From assembly GCA_023410905.1 (NCBI GenBank), contig JAEYPL010000304.1, forward strand, positions 1 through 44,312: a stretch of 44,312 nt of DNA, in the 5' to 3' direction. Of this stretch, positions 8,157 to 20,437 are shown piece by piece. Positions within the stretch are counted from its first letter, which is position 1, and every line of letters starts with the position of its first letter. Below the pieces are notes generated by a model. That model saw only the letters and a list, made by a program, of their open reading frames with translations. It searched no databases and was not told where the DNA came from. Source of the DNA: Pseudomonadota bacterium. GTDB lineage: Bacteria > Pseudomonadota > Alphaproteobacteria > Rhizobiales > Hyphomicrobiaceae. The position numbers and the translations under genes were made by a program.

Positions 8157-9605
8157 CTAGAAAAGTGTGCGCGCGGCTGCGGCGGCGGCCTCGACAAGAG
8201 GCGAGGAGATGATGGGCAGGACGAATCCGAGGACGAGCACCATGGCGATCCACTGCACGGCCCGCTCTTTACCGAGCGTGGGCTCGAACGGCGCGCGCGC
8301 ATCATCGAAGAACATGAGCTTCACGATGCGCAGGTAGTAGTACGCGCCGACCACGCTCGCGAGCACGCCGATTACGGCGAGCGTGTAGAGCTCTGCCTTG
8401 ATCGCCGCCATGAACACATAGAGCTTGGCGAAGAAGCCCGCGAGCGGCGGGATGCCGGCCATCGAGAACATGAACATGGCCATGGCAAAAGCCATAGGCA
8501 GGTTCGTCTTGGAAAGGCCGGCCAGCTCGCTGATGTCCTCGATGGCGGCCCCATCGCGGCGCATGGCGAGGATGACGGCGAAAGCGCCGAGCGTCATGAC
8601 GACATAGATCGCCATGTAGATGAGCACGCCCTGCACGCCCTCGACGGTGCCGGCCGCGAGACCGACGAGCGCATAGCCCATGTTCGCGATCGAGGAGTAC
8701 GCCATCAGACGCTTGATGTTCGTCTGCCGTATGGCGGCGAAAGCACCGAGCAGCATGGAGGCAATGGCGAGGAAGACGACGATCTGCTGCCACTGCGGCT
8801 GGATGCCCGCGAACACCGATACGACGACGCGGATGAAGAGCGCCATGGCCGCGACCTTGGGCGCGGAGGCGAAGAATGCCGTCACCGGTGTCGGCGCGCC
8901 TTCGTAGACGTCCGGCGTCCACATATGGAAGGGCACGGCCGAGATCTTGAAGGCCACACCAACGAGCAGGAACACGAGCCCGAAAATCAGCAGCAGATCG
9001 CGGCCCGCACCCTCGGCGCGCGCAGCACCAGCAATGGCCTCGAAGCTCGTGCTGCCGGCGAAACCGTACAGCAGGGAGGCGCCGTAAAGCAGCATGCCCG
9101 AGGACAGTGCGCCGAGCACGAAATACTTCAGGCCGGCTTCGCTCGAACGCGTGGAATCGCGCCGGAAAGCCGCGACGACATAGAGCGCGAGACTCTGCAG
9201 CTCGAGGCCGAGATAGAGCGAGATGAGGTCGTTTGCCGAGACCATCATCATCATGCCGGTCGCCGACAGCAGAACGAGCACGGGGTACTCGAACTTGAGG
9301 GCCTTGCGCTCGGCCATCTCGTCGAAAGAGAGCACCAGCGCACCGGCCGCGCCGATGAGCACGACGATCTTCATGAAGCGCGCGAACGGATCGACGATGA
9401 AAGCGCCGTCGAAGAGCCGCACCGTGCCCTCGCCCTGCAGAACGGCAAAACCCGCAGCCAGCAGCACGGTAACGGCGAGCCACATGACGCGGCTGGCTTC
9501 GTCCTGCGTTTCAGGCCGGAAGACACCGAACATGAGCAGTGCCATGGCGCCGATCGCGAGGATCAGCTCCGGGAGCATCGGGGCGTAGACGGCGAGGGCG
9601 GACAT
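8157..9605 (-). CDS. nuoN: NADH-quinone oxidoreductase subunit N
   Basis: A 482-residue integral membrane subunit of respiratory complex I and one of the three antiporter-like proton channels. The antiporter signature HMWTPDVYEGAPTPV is present in the middle of the protein, followed by the FASAPKVAAM helix; the lysines here belong to the proton path. About 14 hydrophobic helices can be counted, and the length is usual for the family. It begins 28 bases after nuoM and is followed directly by birA. Its place as the last nuo gene matches the common bacterial order. It works with NuoL and NuoM, encoded upstream in the same operon. Confidence 0.97.
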   Translation of the reverse strand: MSALAVYAPMLPELILAIGAMALLMFGVFRPETQDEASRVMWLAVTVLLAAGFAVLQGEGTVRLFDGAFIVDPFARFMKIVVLIGAAGALVLSFDEMAERKALKFEYPVLVLLSATGMMMMVSANDLISLYLGLELQSLALYVVAAFRRDSTRSSEAGLKYFVLGALSSGMLLYGASLLYGFAGSTSFEAIAGAARAEGAGRDLLLIFGLVFLLVGVAFKISAVPFHMWTPDVYEGAPTPVTAFFASAPKVAAMALFIRVVVSVFAGIQPQWQQIVVFLAIASMLLGAFAAIRQTNIKRLMAYSSIANMGYALVGLAAGTVEGVQGVLIYMAIYVVMTLGAFAVILAMRRDGAAIEDISELAGLSKTNLPMAFAMAMFMFSMAGIPPLAGFFAKLYVFMAAIKAELYTLAVIGVLASVVGAYYYLRIVKLMFFDDARAPFEPTLGKERAVQWIAMVLVLGFVLPIISSPLVEAAAAAARTLF

Positions 9606-9633
9606 CTGAACAGCGAGCCTTTCTCAGGTATGC

Positions 9634-13115
<3,482 letters not shown>

Positions 13116-13152
13116 GCGTTTGTCCCGAAGGCGCGGCGCGAGCGCTGCGTCC

Positions 13153-13461
13153 CTACCCCTTCATCAGGTTGATGTCTTCGACCGCGATGGTGCCGCGGTT
13201 ACGGAAATACACGACGACGATCGCGAGGCCGATCGCCGCCTCGGCAGCAGCCACCGTCAGCACGAACAGGGCGAACACCTGGCCGGTAAGATTGCCGAGA
13301 TAGCTCGAGAAGGCGACGAGATTGATGTTCACGGCGAGCAGCATGAGCTCGACGGACATCAGAATGACGATGACGTTCTTGCGGTTGAGGAAGATGCCGA
13401 AGATGCCGAGCGTGAACAGGCACGCAGCAACCGCGAGATAATGTCCGAGCCCGATCTCCAT
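13153..13461 (-). CDS. nuoK: NADH-quinone oxidoreductase subunit K
   Basis: A 102-residue membrane subunit with three hydrophobic helices. The two conserved membrane glutamates are at Glu38 (in MSVELML) and Glu74 (in AAAEAAIGLA), equivalent to the E. coli residues needed for proton coupling. The length is exactly usual. It starts 9 bases after the stop of an unnamed 77-codon gene that separates it from nuoJ; in most bacteria nuoJ and nuoK touch directly. It packs with NuoJ and NuoA at the junction of the peripheral and membrane arms. Confidence 0.97.
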   Translation of the reverse strand: MEIGLGHYLAVAACLFTLGIFGIFLNRKNVIVILMSVELMLLAVNINLVAFSSYLGNLTGQVFALFVLTVAAAEAAIGLAIVVVYFRNRGTIAVEDINLMKG

Positions 13462-13470
13462 GGCGCTCCC

Positions 13471-13704
13471 TCAGCCCCCCACAATGCCGGCCGCGCGCAG
13501 CAACGGCGCCGCGAGTGCAAACACACCACCGATCCCGAGCACCACGAGGAACGCACTCGTCACCCACTGCCCCATTGTCGTGCGACGCTCGCCATGGTCG
13601 GCGCGAGCCGTGCTTATCCGCGTTGCGGTCTTGGCCTGCTTGCGAGCCCCCGCCAGCGAGACGACGTTCGAGCTTGCGTCCTGATGGTCGTCTCCGTTCT
13701 TCAT
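13471..13704 (-). CDS. Small single-pass membrane protein inside the nuo operon, unknown
   Basis: A 77-residue protein I do not recognise. Residues 1-46 are polar and positively charged (many Lys, Arg and His); residues 48-68 form one hydrophobic segment (WVTSAFLVVLGIGGVFALAA), leaving a short Gly-rich end. The charge pattern predicts an N-terminus in the cytoplasm. Its ATG overlaps the nuoJ stop (ATGA at 13701-13704) and its own stop lies 9 bases before nuoK, so it is translationally tied to two complex I subunits. Known nuo/nqo operons of other alphaproteobacteria carry extra reading frames of unknown role, so this may be a lineage-specific accessory subunit or assembly factor. The coding call rests on the tight overlap and the sensible membrane topology. 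Confidence 0.75.
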   Translation of the reverse strand: MKNGDDHQDASSNVVSLAGARKQAKTATRISTARADHGERRTTMGQWVTSAFLVVLGIGGVFALAAPLLRAAGIVGG

Positions 13705-14345
13705 CCGCGCCGCTCCCCGCTCGGCACGATCACCTGACCGGGCGCGAGCTTCACGACCTCGACGGCCATCGCCGGCGTGCGCGCGTTCTGAGCCGAGATC
13801 GACTGGCGACGCACGCCTTCCTTGTGGCGCAGCGTCAGCACGATCGCGCCGATCATGGCGACCAGAAGAATGAGACCCGCCGCCTGGAAGAAGTATACGT
13901 ACTGCGTATAGAGCAGGCGCCCGATGGCTTCGGTATTCGTCAGGTTCGGGGCGATCTGCGGCGCCTGCGCGGCCTTGGAAGCGACAATGCTCGCGCCACC
14001 GATCAGGCGCGAAGTGAGGACCATAATGAGCTCAACGAGCAGCACGAGACCGACGAGCGCGCCGACCGAAGCGTGCCGGATGAAGCCCGCCCGCAGCGAA
14101 GCAAAATCCACGTCGAGCATCATGACGACGAAGAGGAAGAGCACAGCGACGGCGCCGACATAGACGACGACGAGGATCATCGCCAGGAACTCGGCGCCGA
14201 GCAGCACGAAGAGGCCCGCCGCATTGAAGAAGGCGAGGATGAGCCACAGCACCGCGTGCACGGGATTGCGGGCGACGATCACCAGCAGCCCCGACATCAC
14301 CGTCACGGCGGCGAACAGGTAGAAGAAGAGTGCCGTCAAGCCCAT
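13701..14345 (-). CDS. nuoJ: NADH-quinone oxidoreductase subunit J
   Basis: A 214-residue complex I membrane subunit with five hydrophobic helices. The NPVHAVLWLI stretch near residue 27 and the VVYVGAVAVLFLFVVMML stretch, which holds the conserved Tyr/Gly region of helix 3 (the flexible pi-bulge helix), identify it. The C-terminal tail after the last helix is long and charged, ending in a Pro/Gly-rich segment. It starts 43 bases after nuoI. Its stop overlaps the start of a small unnamed membrane protein gene instead of leading straight to nuoK. Confidence 0.96.
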   Translation of the reverse strand: MGLTALFFYLFAAVTVMSGLLVIVARNPVHAVLWLILAFFNAAGLFVLLGAEFLAMILVVVYVGAVAVLFLFVVMMLDVDFASLRAGFIRHASVGALVGLVLLVELIMVLTSRLIGGASIVASKAAQAPQIAPNLTNTEAIGRLLYTQYVYFFQAAGLILLVAMIGAIVLTLRHKEGVRRQSISAQNARTPAMAVEVVKLAPGQVIVPSGERRG

Positions 14346-14388
14346 CCGCCGGTCCTCATCCCTCGATCATCCCCTCGCCCATCGTCCG

Positions 14389-14877
14389 TCAGCGATAGCG
14401 CGCGTCGAGCGCGATGTTCTTCGCGATCTCGCGCTCCCAGCGATCGCCGTTCGCGAGCAGGCGCGCCTTGTCGTAGTAGAGTTCCTCGCGCGTCTCAGTC
14501 GCGAACTCGAAGTTCGGGCCCTCGACGATGGCGTCCACGGGGCAGGCCTCTTGGCACAGGCCGCAGTAGATGCACTTCACCATGTCGATATCGTAGCGGG
14601 TCGTGCGCCGCGTGCCGTCATTGCGGCGCGGGCCGGCCTCGATGGTGATCGCCTGCGCCGGGCAGATGGCCTCGCAGAGCTTGCAGGCAATGCAGCGCTC
14701 TTCGCCGTTCGGGTAGCGGCGCAGCGCATGCTCGCCACGGAAGCGCGGGCTCAGCGGCCCCTTCTCGAAGGGGTAGTTCAACGTCGTCTTCGGCTTGAAG
14801 AAGTAGCGCATGGCGAGGAAGAACGCCGAGACGAACTCCTTCAGGAAGAGCGATTTGACGCCTTGGGCAACGCTCAT
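14389..14877 (-). CDS. nuoI: NADH-quinone oxidoreductase subunit I (two 4Fe-4S clusters)
   Basis: A 162-residue ferredoxin-like peripheral subunit that passes electrons toward the quinone site. Two complete CxxCxxCxxxCP motifs are visible: Cys62, 65, 68, 72 and Cys102, 105, 108, 112, which bind clusters N6a and N6b. An N-terminal amphipathic stretch, FLKEFVSAFFLAMRYFF (residues 11-27), rests on the membrane. ATG at 14877 has GAGG upstream and gives the normal family length; the longer frame to 15021 reads into the end of nuoH and is rejected. It lies 40 bases after nuoH and 43 before nuoJ. Confidence 0.97.
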   Translation of the reverse strand: MSVAQGVKSLFLKEFVSAFFLAMRYFFKPKTTLNYPFEKGPLSPRFRGEHALRRYPNGEERCIACKLCEAICPAQAITIEAGPRRNDGTRRTTRYDIDMVKCIYCGLCQEACPVDAIVEGPNFEFATETREELYYDKARLLANGDRWEREIAKNIALDARYR

Positions 14878-14917
14878 GGGCGGCCTCGTAGATGGGTTGT
14901 GTGTGCGTGTGTCCGGC

Positions 14918-15976
14918 TCACGGCGCGAGGCCTCCGAAGTGGAGGATGGCAGCGACCGCGACGACCATGGCGAGCGAGAGCGGCAGGAAAACCTTCCAGC
15001 CGAGCCGCATGAGCTGGTCATAGCGATAGCGGGGCACCATGGCCTTCACCATCGCGAACATGAAGAAGACGAATGTGACCTTGAGCAGGAACCAGATCGG
15101 ACCGGGAATCCAGTTCAGCAGCCAGATGTCGAACGGCGGCAGCCAGCCACCGAGGAACATGATCGTCGTCAGCGCGCACATGGTCACGATCGCCACGTAC
15201 TCGCCGAGCATGAACAGCAGGTACGGCGTCGATGAATACTCAACCATGAAGCCGGCGACGAGTTCCGACTCCGCTTCCGGCAAGTCGAACGGCGGACGGT
15301 TCGTCTCCGCGAGCGCCGAGATGAAGAACACGACGAACATCGGGAAGAGGACCAGCCAGTTCCAGTCGAGGAACGAGCTCGGCAGCCCGAGGCTCGTGCC
15401 GATGCCGGTCGCCTGCGACATCACGATCGCGCTCATGTTGAGCGAGCCGACGAGCAGCAGCACCGTGATGATCACGAAGCCGATCGAAACCTCGTAGGAG
15501 ACCATCTGCGCCGCCGAACGAAGCGAGCCCAGGAACGGGTACTTCGAATTCGATGCCCAGCCGCCCATGATGATGCCATAGACGCCGAGCGAGGAGATCG
15601 CGAACAGGTAGAGAATGCCGACATTGAGGTCGGAGATCACCATGCCGTTGCCGACGGGGATCACGGCCCAAGCCGCCAGCGCGAGCACGGTCGTAACCAG
15701 CGGCGCGAGAAGAAACACGCCCTTGTCCGCGCCGGCCGGGATGACCGGCTCCTTCAGCACGAACTTCAGGAGATCGGCGAAGGATTGCAGCAGACCGAAC
15801 GGGCCGACGACATTGGGGCCGCGGCGAAGCTGCACCGCCGCCCAGACCTTGCGGTCCATAAGCAGCAGAAAGGCGATGATGACCAGCAGCGAAACCATCA
15901 GCAGCAAGCTCGCGCCAACCGTCAGCGCGAGCCAGAGCGCGGAGTCCCACCAGGTTTCAAAGGTTGTCGGAAACAT
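14918..15976 (-). CDS. nuoH: NADH-quinone oxidoreductase subunit H
   Basis: A 352-residue membrane subunit that forms much of the quinone-binding chamber. Eight hydrophobic helices are visible. The conserved acidic cytoplasmic loop is ETNRPPFDLPEAESELVAG, and the RRGPNVVGPFG motif lies near residue 52, both diagnostic for NuoH/ND1. It begins 15 bases after the nuoG stop and precedes nuoI by 40 bases, the standard G-H-I order. Length is normal. Confidence 0.97.
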   Translation of the reverse strand: MFPTTFETWWDSALWLALTVGASLLLMVSLLVIIAFLLLMDRKVWAAVQLRRGPNVVGPFGLLQSFADLLKFVLKEPVIPAGADKGVFLLAPLVTTVLALAAWAVIPVGNGMVISDLNVGILYLFAISSLGVYGIIMGGWASNSKYPFLGSLRSAAQMVSYEVSIGFVIITVLLLVGSLNMSAIVMSQATGIGTSLGLPSSFLDWNWLVLFPMFVVFFISALAETNRPPFDLPEAESELVAGFMVEYSSTPYLLFMLGEYVAIVTMCALTTIMFLGGWLPPFDIWLLNWIPGPIWFLLKVTFVFFMFAMVKAMVPRYRYDQLMRLGWKVFLPLSLAMVVAVAAILHFGGLAP

Positions 15977-15991
15977 GCGTGCTGGCCTGCC

Positions 15992-18097
15992 TCACTCCGC
16001 TGCCGCGCGTATGCGGCCGCTGCCCGCCTTGATGATCGAGAGCTCCGCCATGACCGTCGAGGCGCGCGCAATCGGGTTCGTCATGTAGAAGTCGCGTATC
16101 GGCGCGACAAAGGGCGTGTCCTCGAACTTGGCCGAACGCTCGGCCAGCTTGTTCACACCCGCAGATCCGGCCGGTTTCATCGCATCGAGCGCGGCCAGCG
16201 TCGGCGCAGCCTTGAACATGAGCGCGCGGAGCTGGCGGATATCGTCGAAGGGAAGCTTCGCGCCCATCAGCGCGGAGAGCTGCCGCAGGATCGTCCAGTC
16301 CTCACGGGCGTCGCCCGGCGCGAAGGCGGCCTTGGCCGTCATCTGCGCGCGCCCCTCGAGATTGACATAGATGGCGTCCTTCTCGGTGTAGGCCGCGCCA
16401 GGGAGAATAACGTCGGCACGGTGTGCGCCCGCATCACCATGGCTGCCTTGATAGATCACGAACGCCTTGCCGAGGCGGTTCATGTCGATTTCGTCGGCGC
16501 CGAGCAGATAGAGCACATCGAGGCGGCCTTCGTTCGCCGCCGCCATCATGCCGGAGACGTCCAGCCCGCCCTTGCCGGGCACGAAACCGAGGTCCAGGGC
16601 GCCGACGCGCGCAGCCGCCATATGCAGCACGTTGAAGGCATTCCAGCCCGCATCCTTGCCGGCGGTAGCATCACGCGCGATCCGGGCCGCGAGCGCAAGG
16701 ATCGCGGCGCCATCCGGCCGCGACGCAGCGCCCATGCCGACGATCACCAGCGGATGCTGCGCCTGACGGAGCACGCCCGAGAATGCATTCTTACCCTCGG
16801 CGATTTCCAGGAGCGTATCCGGCCCCGTGCCGAGATGGTCGGCGCCGTAGGTCAGGTCGGCGGCTTCGCCCACGAGCCCGATGCTGACACCGCCCTGGCG
16901 CCAGCGCTTGCGGATGCGCCCATTGAGAACAGCCGATTCGAGGCGCGGGTTCGTGCCGATCAGCAGGATCGCATCCGCCTGCTCGATGCCTTCGACCGTG
17001 GAATTGAAGAGATAGCTCGCGCGGCCAAGCGCCGGATCGAGCTTGGCGCCGTCCTGACGACAGTCGATGTTGATCACGCCGCGCGCATCGAGCAGCGACT
17101 TCAGCGCGAACATCTCCTCCGCGCCACAGAGATCGCCGGCGATCGCGCCGATCCGCTCCGGCGCCGTGCCGGTGAGCTTCTTTGCCACGACATCGAGCGC
17201 TTCGGCCCAGGTCGCAGGCTCCAGGCGGCCATTGCGGCGCACGTACGGCTGATCGAGGCGCTGCGTCCGCAGGCCGTCAGCGACGTGGCGTGTCTTGTCG
17301 GAGATCCACTCCTCGTTCACCGCGTCGTTGTTGCGCGGCAGGATGCGCATGACCTCGCGGCCGCGGGTATCGACGCGAATGGCGGCACCGAGCGCGTCCA
17401 TGACGTCGATCGATTCGGTCTTGCGCATTTCCCAGGGCCGCGCATTGAAGGCCCAGGGGCGGTGAGTCAGCGCACCGACGGGACAGAGGTCCACGACGTT
17501 CGCGGAGAGCTCCGACATCATCCCCTGCTCGAGGTATGTCGTGATCTCCATGTCCTCGCCGCGACCGATGGCGCCGAGTTCCTCGACGCCCGCGATCTCG
17601 GTCATGAAGCGGACACAGCGCGTACACTGAATACATCGCGTCATCATAGTTTTGATGAGCGGGCCCAGGTACTTCTCGTCAACGGCGCGCTTGTTCTCGA
17701 CATAGCGCGTGCCGCCCTTGCCGAAGGCCATGGCCTGGTCCTGCAGATCGCACTCGCCGCCCTGATCGCAGATCGGGCAATCCAGCGGGTGGTTGATCAG
17801 CAGGAATTCCATCACCCCTTCGCGCGCCTTCTTGACCATGGGCGAGCGGGTATTGATGACCTTGGGCGTGCCGTCGCGGTTCGGCGGCAGGTCGTTGACG
17901 CCGAGCGCACACGACGCCTGCGGCTTCGGCATGCCCGCGACCTCGACGAGGCACATGCGGCAGTTGCCGGCGATGGACAGGCGCTCGTGATAGCAGAAGC
18001 GGGGAATCTCGATCCCTGCCTGCTCACATGCCTGGAGAAGAGTGATCCCGTCCTCGACCTCGATCTCGGTGCCGTCGATGATCAGCTTCTTGGGCAT
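15992..18097 (-). CDS. nuoG: NADH-quinone oxidoreductase subunit G
   Basis: A 701-residue Fe-S subunit of the complex I peripheral arm. The N-terminus is a 2Fe-2S ferredoxin domain (Cys35, 46, 49, 63); then comes the His-ligated 4Fe-4S site HxxxCxxCxxxxxC (His103, Cys107, 110, 116) and the N4/N5-type site starting RCIQCTRC (Cys155, 158, 161) and ending in DLCPVGAL. The rest is a molybdopterin-oxidoreductase-like domain without cofactor. The start is ATG at 18097 rather than 18148, because MPKKLIIDG begins the ferredoxin strand. It is the first complex I gene here; nuoF, which normally precedes it, is absent, and a 166-base gap with a hairpin separates it from an FAH-family gene. Confidence 0.96.
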   Translation of the reverse strand: MPKKLIIDGTEIEVEDGITLLQACEQAGIEIPRFCYHERLSIAGNCRMCLVEVAGMPKPQASCALGVNDLPPNRDGTPKVINTRSPMVKKAREGVMEFLLINHPLDCPICDQGGECDLQDQAMAFGKGGTRYVENKRAVDEKYLGPLIKTMMTRCIQCTRCVRFMTEIAGVEELGAIGRGEDMEITTYLEQGMMSELSANVVDLCPVGALTHRPWAFNARPWEMRKTESIDVMDALGAAIRVDTRGREVMRILPRNNDAVNEEWISDKTRHVADGLRTQRLDQPYVRRNGRLEPATWAEALDVVAKKLTGTAPERIGAIAGDLCGAEEMFALKSLLDARGVINIDCRQDGAKLDPALGRASYLFNSTVEGIEQADAILLIGTNPRLESAVLNGRIRKRWRQGGVSIGLVGEAADLTYGADHLGTGPDTLLEIAEGKNAFSGVLRQAQHPLVIVGMGAASRPDGAAILALAARIARDATAGKDAGWNAFNVLHMAAARVGALDLGFVPGKGGLDVSGMMAAANEGRLDVLYLLGADEIDMNRLGKAFVIYQGSHGDAGAHRADVILPGAAYTEKDAIYVNLEGRAQMTAKAAFAPGDAREDWTILRQLSALMGAKLPFDDIRQLRALMFKAAPTLAALDAMKPAGSAGVNKLAERSAKFEDTPFVAPIRDFYMTNPIARASTVMAELSIIKAGSGRIRAAAE

Positions 18098-18229
18098 TCG
18101 CGTCCCGTTTCTGCGCGAGGAATCAGGCGGGGGCGTGCGGCGCGCCACACGTTCGCCGCACTCTTTAGCGTGCTGCGCCGCACGATGCTAGGCCTCATGT
18201 GCCGCAGCCCGCATGTTCCGCGCGAATAG

Positions 18230-18254
18230 CGGGAGGTGTTGACAGCACCTCCCG
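18230..18254 (-). terminator. Hairpin after the FAH-family gene, possible terminator
   Basis: A perfect 9-bp stem, CGGGAGGTG (18230-18238) and CACCTCCCG (18246-18254) with a 7-base loop, lies 9 bases past the FAH-family stop codon and 133 bases before nuoG. There is no following T-run, so it may act as a weak or Rho-assisted terminator. It suggests nuoG starts a new transcript, although I see no clear promoter in 18098-18229. Confidence 0.5.
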
Positions 18255-18263
18255 AAACGGGGC

Positions 18264-19109
18264 CTACGCCGCGTCGACGATGGGATTGGCCAGAATGCCG
18301 ATTCCTTCTACCTCGACCTCGACCTTGTCCCCAGCCTTCATCCACGCCGGCGGCTTGCGCGCATGGGCCACGCCCGAGGGCGTCCCGGTGGCAATGAGGT
18401 CGCCCGGCTCGAGGGTCATGAACTCCGACAGGATCGCGACAATCTTCGCCGTCGAGAAGATCATGTCGGACGTGTTGCTGTCCTGCATGGTCTCGCCGTT
18501 GACGCGGGTGCGGATGCGCAATCCCGACGCGCCCGGTGGCAATTCATCGGCCGTGACGACCACCGGCCCGAGCGGACCCGTCCCGTCGAAGTTCTTGCCA
18601 GGCGTCCATTGCGCGCCCTTACGCTGGAAATCGCGCACGGACACGTCATTGAACATCGTATAGCCGAAGACGTGCTCGAGGGCTTTGCTCTCCGAAATAT
18701 GGCGGCCGCCCTTGCCGATGACGATCGCCAGCTCGCACTCGTAGTCGAGCTGGATGGATTCCTTCGGCCGGATGACCGGCTCGCCGGCGGCGACGAGCGA
18801 GGAGTGAAAGCGTGGGAACAGCGCCGGGTAGGTCGGCGTGGCGTGGCCGCCCTCGGCGGCGTGCAGCGCATAGTTGAGGCCGATGCAGAGAAACTTGCCC
18901 GGCCGCGCGATCGGCAGCGCCGGCTTGACTGAGGCGAGCGGCTGCTTGGTACCCTTGGCCGCGGCGGCCTTGACGGCTTCGAGAGCAGCAGGGCCGCCCG
19001 CAATCACGTCGTAGAGATTGCCGCCGCCGGATCCGACCTCGATCACGCTGTCGCCCTCGACGACGCCGAGCGCTGTACCATTGCCCTTTTTGAACATCAT
19101 CAGCTTCAT
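18264..19109 (-). CDS. Fumarylacetoacetate hydrolase (FAH) family enzyme
   Basis: A 281-residue FAH-superfamily protein, a group of Mg-dependent hydrolases, decarboxylases and isomerases acting on 2-keto acid compounds from aromatic or amino-acid breakdown. The core is recognisable: FLCIGLNYALHA (73-84), the DYECELAIVIGK metal site (Glu124, Glu126), the partner acid in FNDVSVRD (Asp155), then the lysine in GKNFDG (172). The last part has the LEPGDLIATGTPSGV motif. Length fits the ureidoglycolate lyase/5-oxopent-3-ene-tricarboxylate decarboxylase branch, but the substrate cannot be assigned. An OYE-type reductase gene lies 38 bases upstream on the same strand, so the two may be one operon in a catabolic step. 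Confidence 0.93.
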   Translation of the reverse strand: MKLMMFKKGNGTALGVVEGDSVIEVGSGGGNLYDVIAGGPAALEAVKAAAAKGTKQPLASVKPALPIARPGKFLCIGLNYALHAAEGGHATPTYPALFPRFHSSLVAAGEPVIRPKESIQLDYECELAIVIGKGGRHISESKALEHVFGYTMFNDVSVRDFQRKGAQWTPGKNFDGTGPLGPVVVTADELPPGASGLRIRTRVNGETMQDSNTSDMIFSTAKIVAILSEFMTLEPGDLIATGTPSGVAHARKPPAWMKAGDKVEVEVEGIGILANPIVDAA

Positions 19110-19147
19110 GGCTTCACTCCCTCGTGCTTTGTCTTGAGTTTTCGGCC

Positions 19148-20305
19148 TTATCGTGCGGTTTCATCGGCGCGAATATCGGCGATCGTCCGCTCGCGCAGCT
19201 TGAGCCACCACCCGTACTGCACCGTCCAATCGTCGAGGGCGTCCTTCATCTGCCGGCCAAGCGCGATCTCCGCCATCTGCGGCCAGCAGGGATTGACCAG
19301 CGCCTCGCGCGCGATCGCGATCAGGTCGGCCCGCTCGTTCTGGAGGATTTCCTCCGCATGAGCCGGCTCGACGATCAAGCCGACCGCCATGGACATGATC
19401 CCGGCTTCGCGGCGTACGCGCTCGGCATAGGGCACCTGGAAGCCCCACGTGCGCTTCACGCGGGCCGCCGTCGCCGAGCCGACGAGGCCGCCCGACGAGC
19501 AGTCGATGACGTCGACGCCGCGCGCCTTGAGCGCTTTGGCATAGGCGACAGTATCGTCCATGGTCCAGCCGCCCTCCATGCCATCGACTGCGGAGACGCG
19601 GAGGAACAGCGGCATGCCCTTGGGGATGACCTTCCGGATGGCTTCCGCAATCTCGAGCGGAAAGCGCGTGCGGCCCTCGAAGTCACCGCCATAGGCATCA
19701 TTGCGCTTGTTCGACAGGGGCGAGAGGAACTGGTGCACGAGATAACCGTGCGCGTTGTGGATCTCGATCATCTCGAAACCGGCGCCGACAGCACGTTCGG
19801 CTGCCGCAGCCCAGTCTTTCACGAGCTGGCCGATATCGGCGACGCTGAGCGCCTGCGGAACGATGTAGCCGGGGGCCATGGGCTCGGCGACGGCGGACAC
19901 GATCGGCCAAGTCTTGTCGCCACGTGCCAAATCCTCCGCCGTCAACGGACCATTGCCGTGCCAGGGCCGCTGCATCGACCCCTTGCGTCCGGCGTGGGCG
20001 AGCTGGATCGCGGGGATCGCGCCCTGCTGCTTCACGAAGCGCGCGACGCGTCTCAGGGCCTTTGCGTGTTCGTCCGACCAAATGCCAACATCGCCGTTCG
20101 TGATGCGAGCCTGGTCTGTCACCGCCGTCGCCTCGACGACAACACATCCGGCACCACCGAGCGCAAAGCGACCGTAGTGCGCGAGATGCCAATCCTGCAC
20201 GACGCCTTCGACCGCTGAATAGGTCGCCATGGGCGCGATGACGACGCGGTTCTTGAATGTCACGTCGCGGATCGCGAGTGGCGTGAACAAACGGGGTTTG
20301 GTCAT
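19148..20305 (-). CDS. NADH:flavin oxidoreductase, old yellow enzyme family (YqjM-like)
   Basis: A 385-residue FMN-dependent (beta/alpha)8 barrel that reduces activated C=C bonds with NAD(P)H. Marks include TPLAIRDVTFKNRVVIAPM at the N-terminus, QLAHAGRKGS (101-110), and the substrate-anion pair in EIHNAHGYL (His183, His186, with Tyr188). It belongs to the YqjM-like class. The redox-sensing cysteine of YqjM (PMCMYS) is replaced here by PMATYS, so that mode of FMN tuning is absent. The start is ATG at 20305, since MTKPRLFTPL aligns with the family; an earlier frame to 20335 adds nothing. It precedes the FAH-family gene by 38 bases. Confidence 0.93.
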   Translation of the reverse strand: MTKPRLFTPLAIRDVTFKNRVVIAPMATYSAVEGVVQDWHLAHYGRFALGGAGCVVVEATAVTDQARITNGDVGIWSDEHAKALRRVARFVKQQGAIPAIQLAHAGRKGSMQRPWHGNGPLTAEDLARGDKTWPIVSAVAEPMAPGYIVPQALSVADIGQLVKDWAAAAERAVGAGFEMIEIHNAHGYLVHQFLSPLSNKRNDAYGGDFEGRTRFPLEIAEAIRKVIPKGMPLFLRVSAVDGMEGGWTMDDTVAYAKALKARGVDVIDCSSGGLVGSATAARVKRTWGFQVPYAERVRREAGIMSMAVGLIVEPAHAEEILQNERADLIAIAREALVNPCWPQMAEIALGRQMKDALDDWTVQYGWWLKLRERTIADIRADETAR

Positions 20306-20437
20306 GAGGCCTTCGGTCCGTAAGGTTGGCAGCAACAGGCGCGGTCAATAAGCGAGGCCGCAGGCCGCCCCTGTCAAGACCGAAAGCTGCTCGGCTGATG
20401 CCGCCCAACTGCAGATGGCGGGCGGCTCACGCGCGCA

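Noticed and set aside
15785..18229. 814-residue open frame opposite nuoG
   Set aside because: Long but antisense to nuoG, which has full Fe-S motifs; no ribosome site or recognisable domain.
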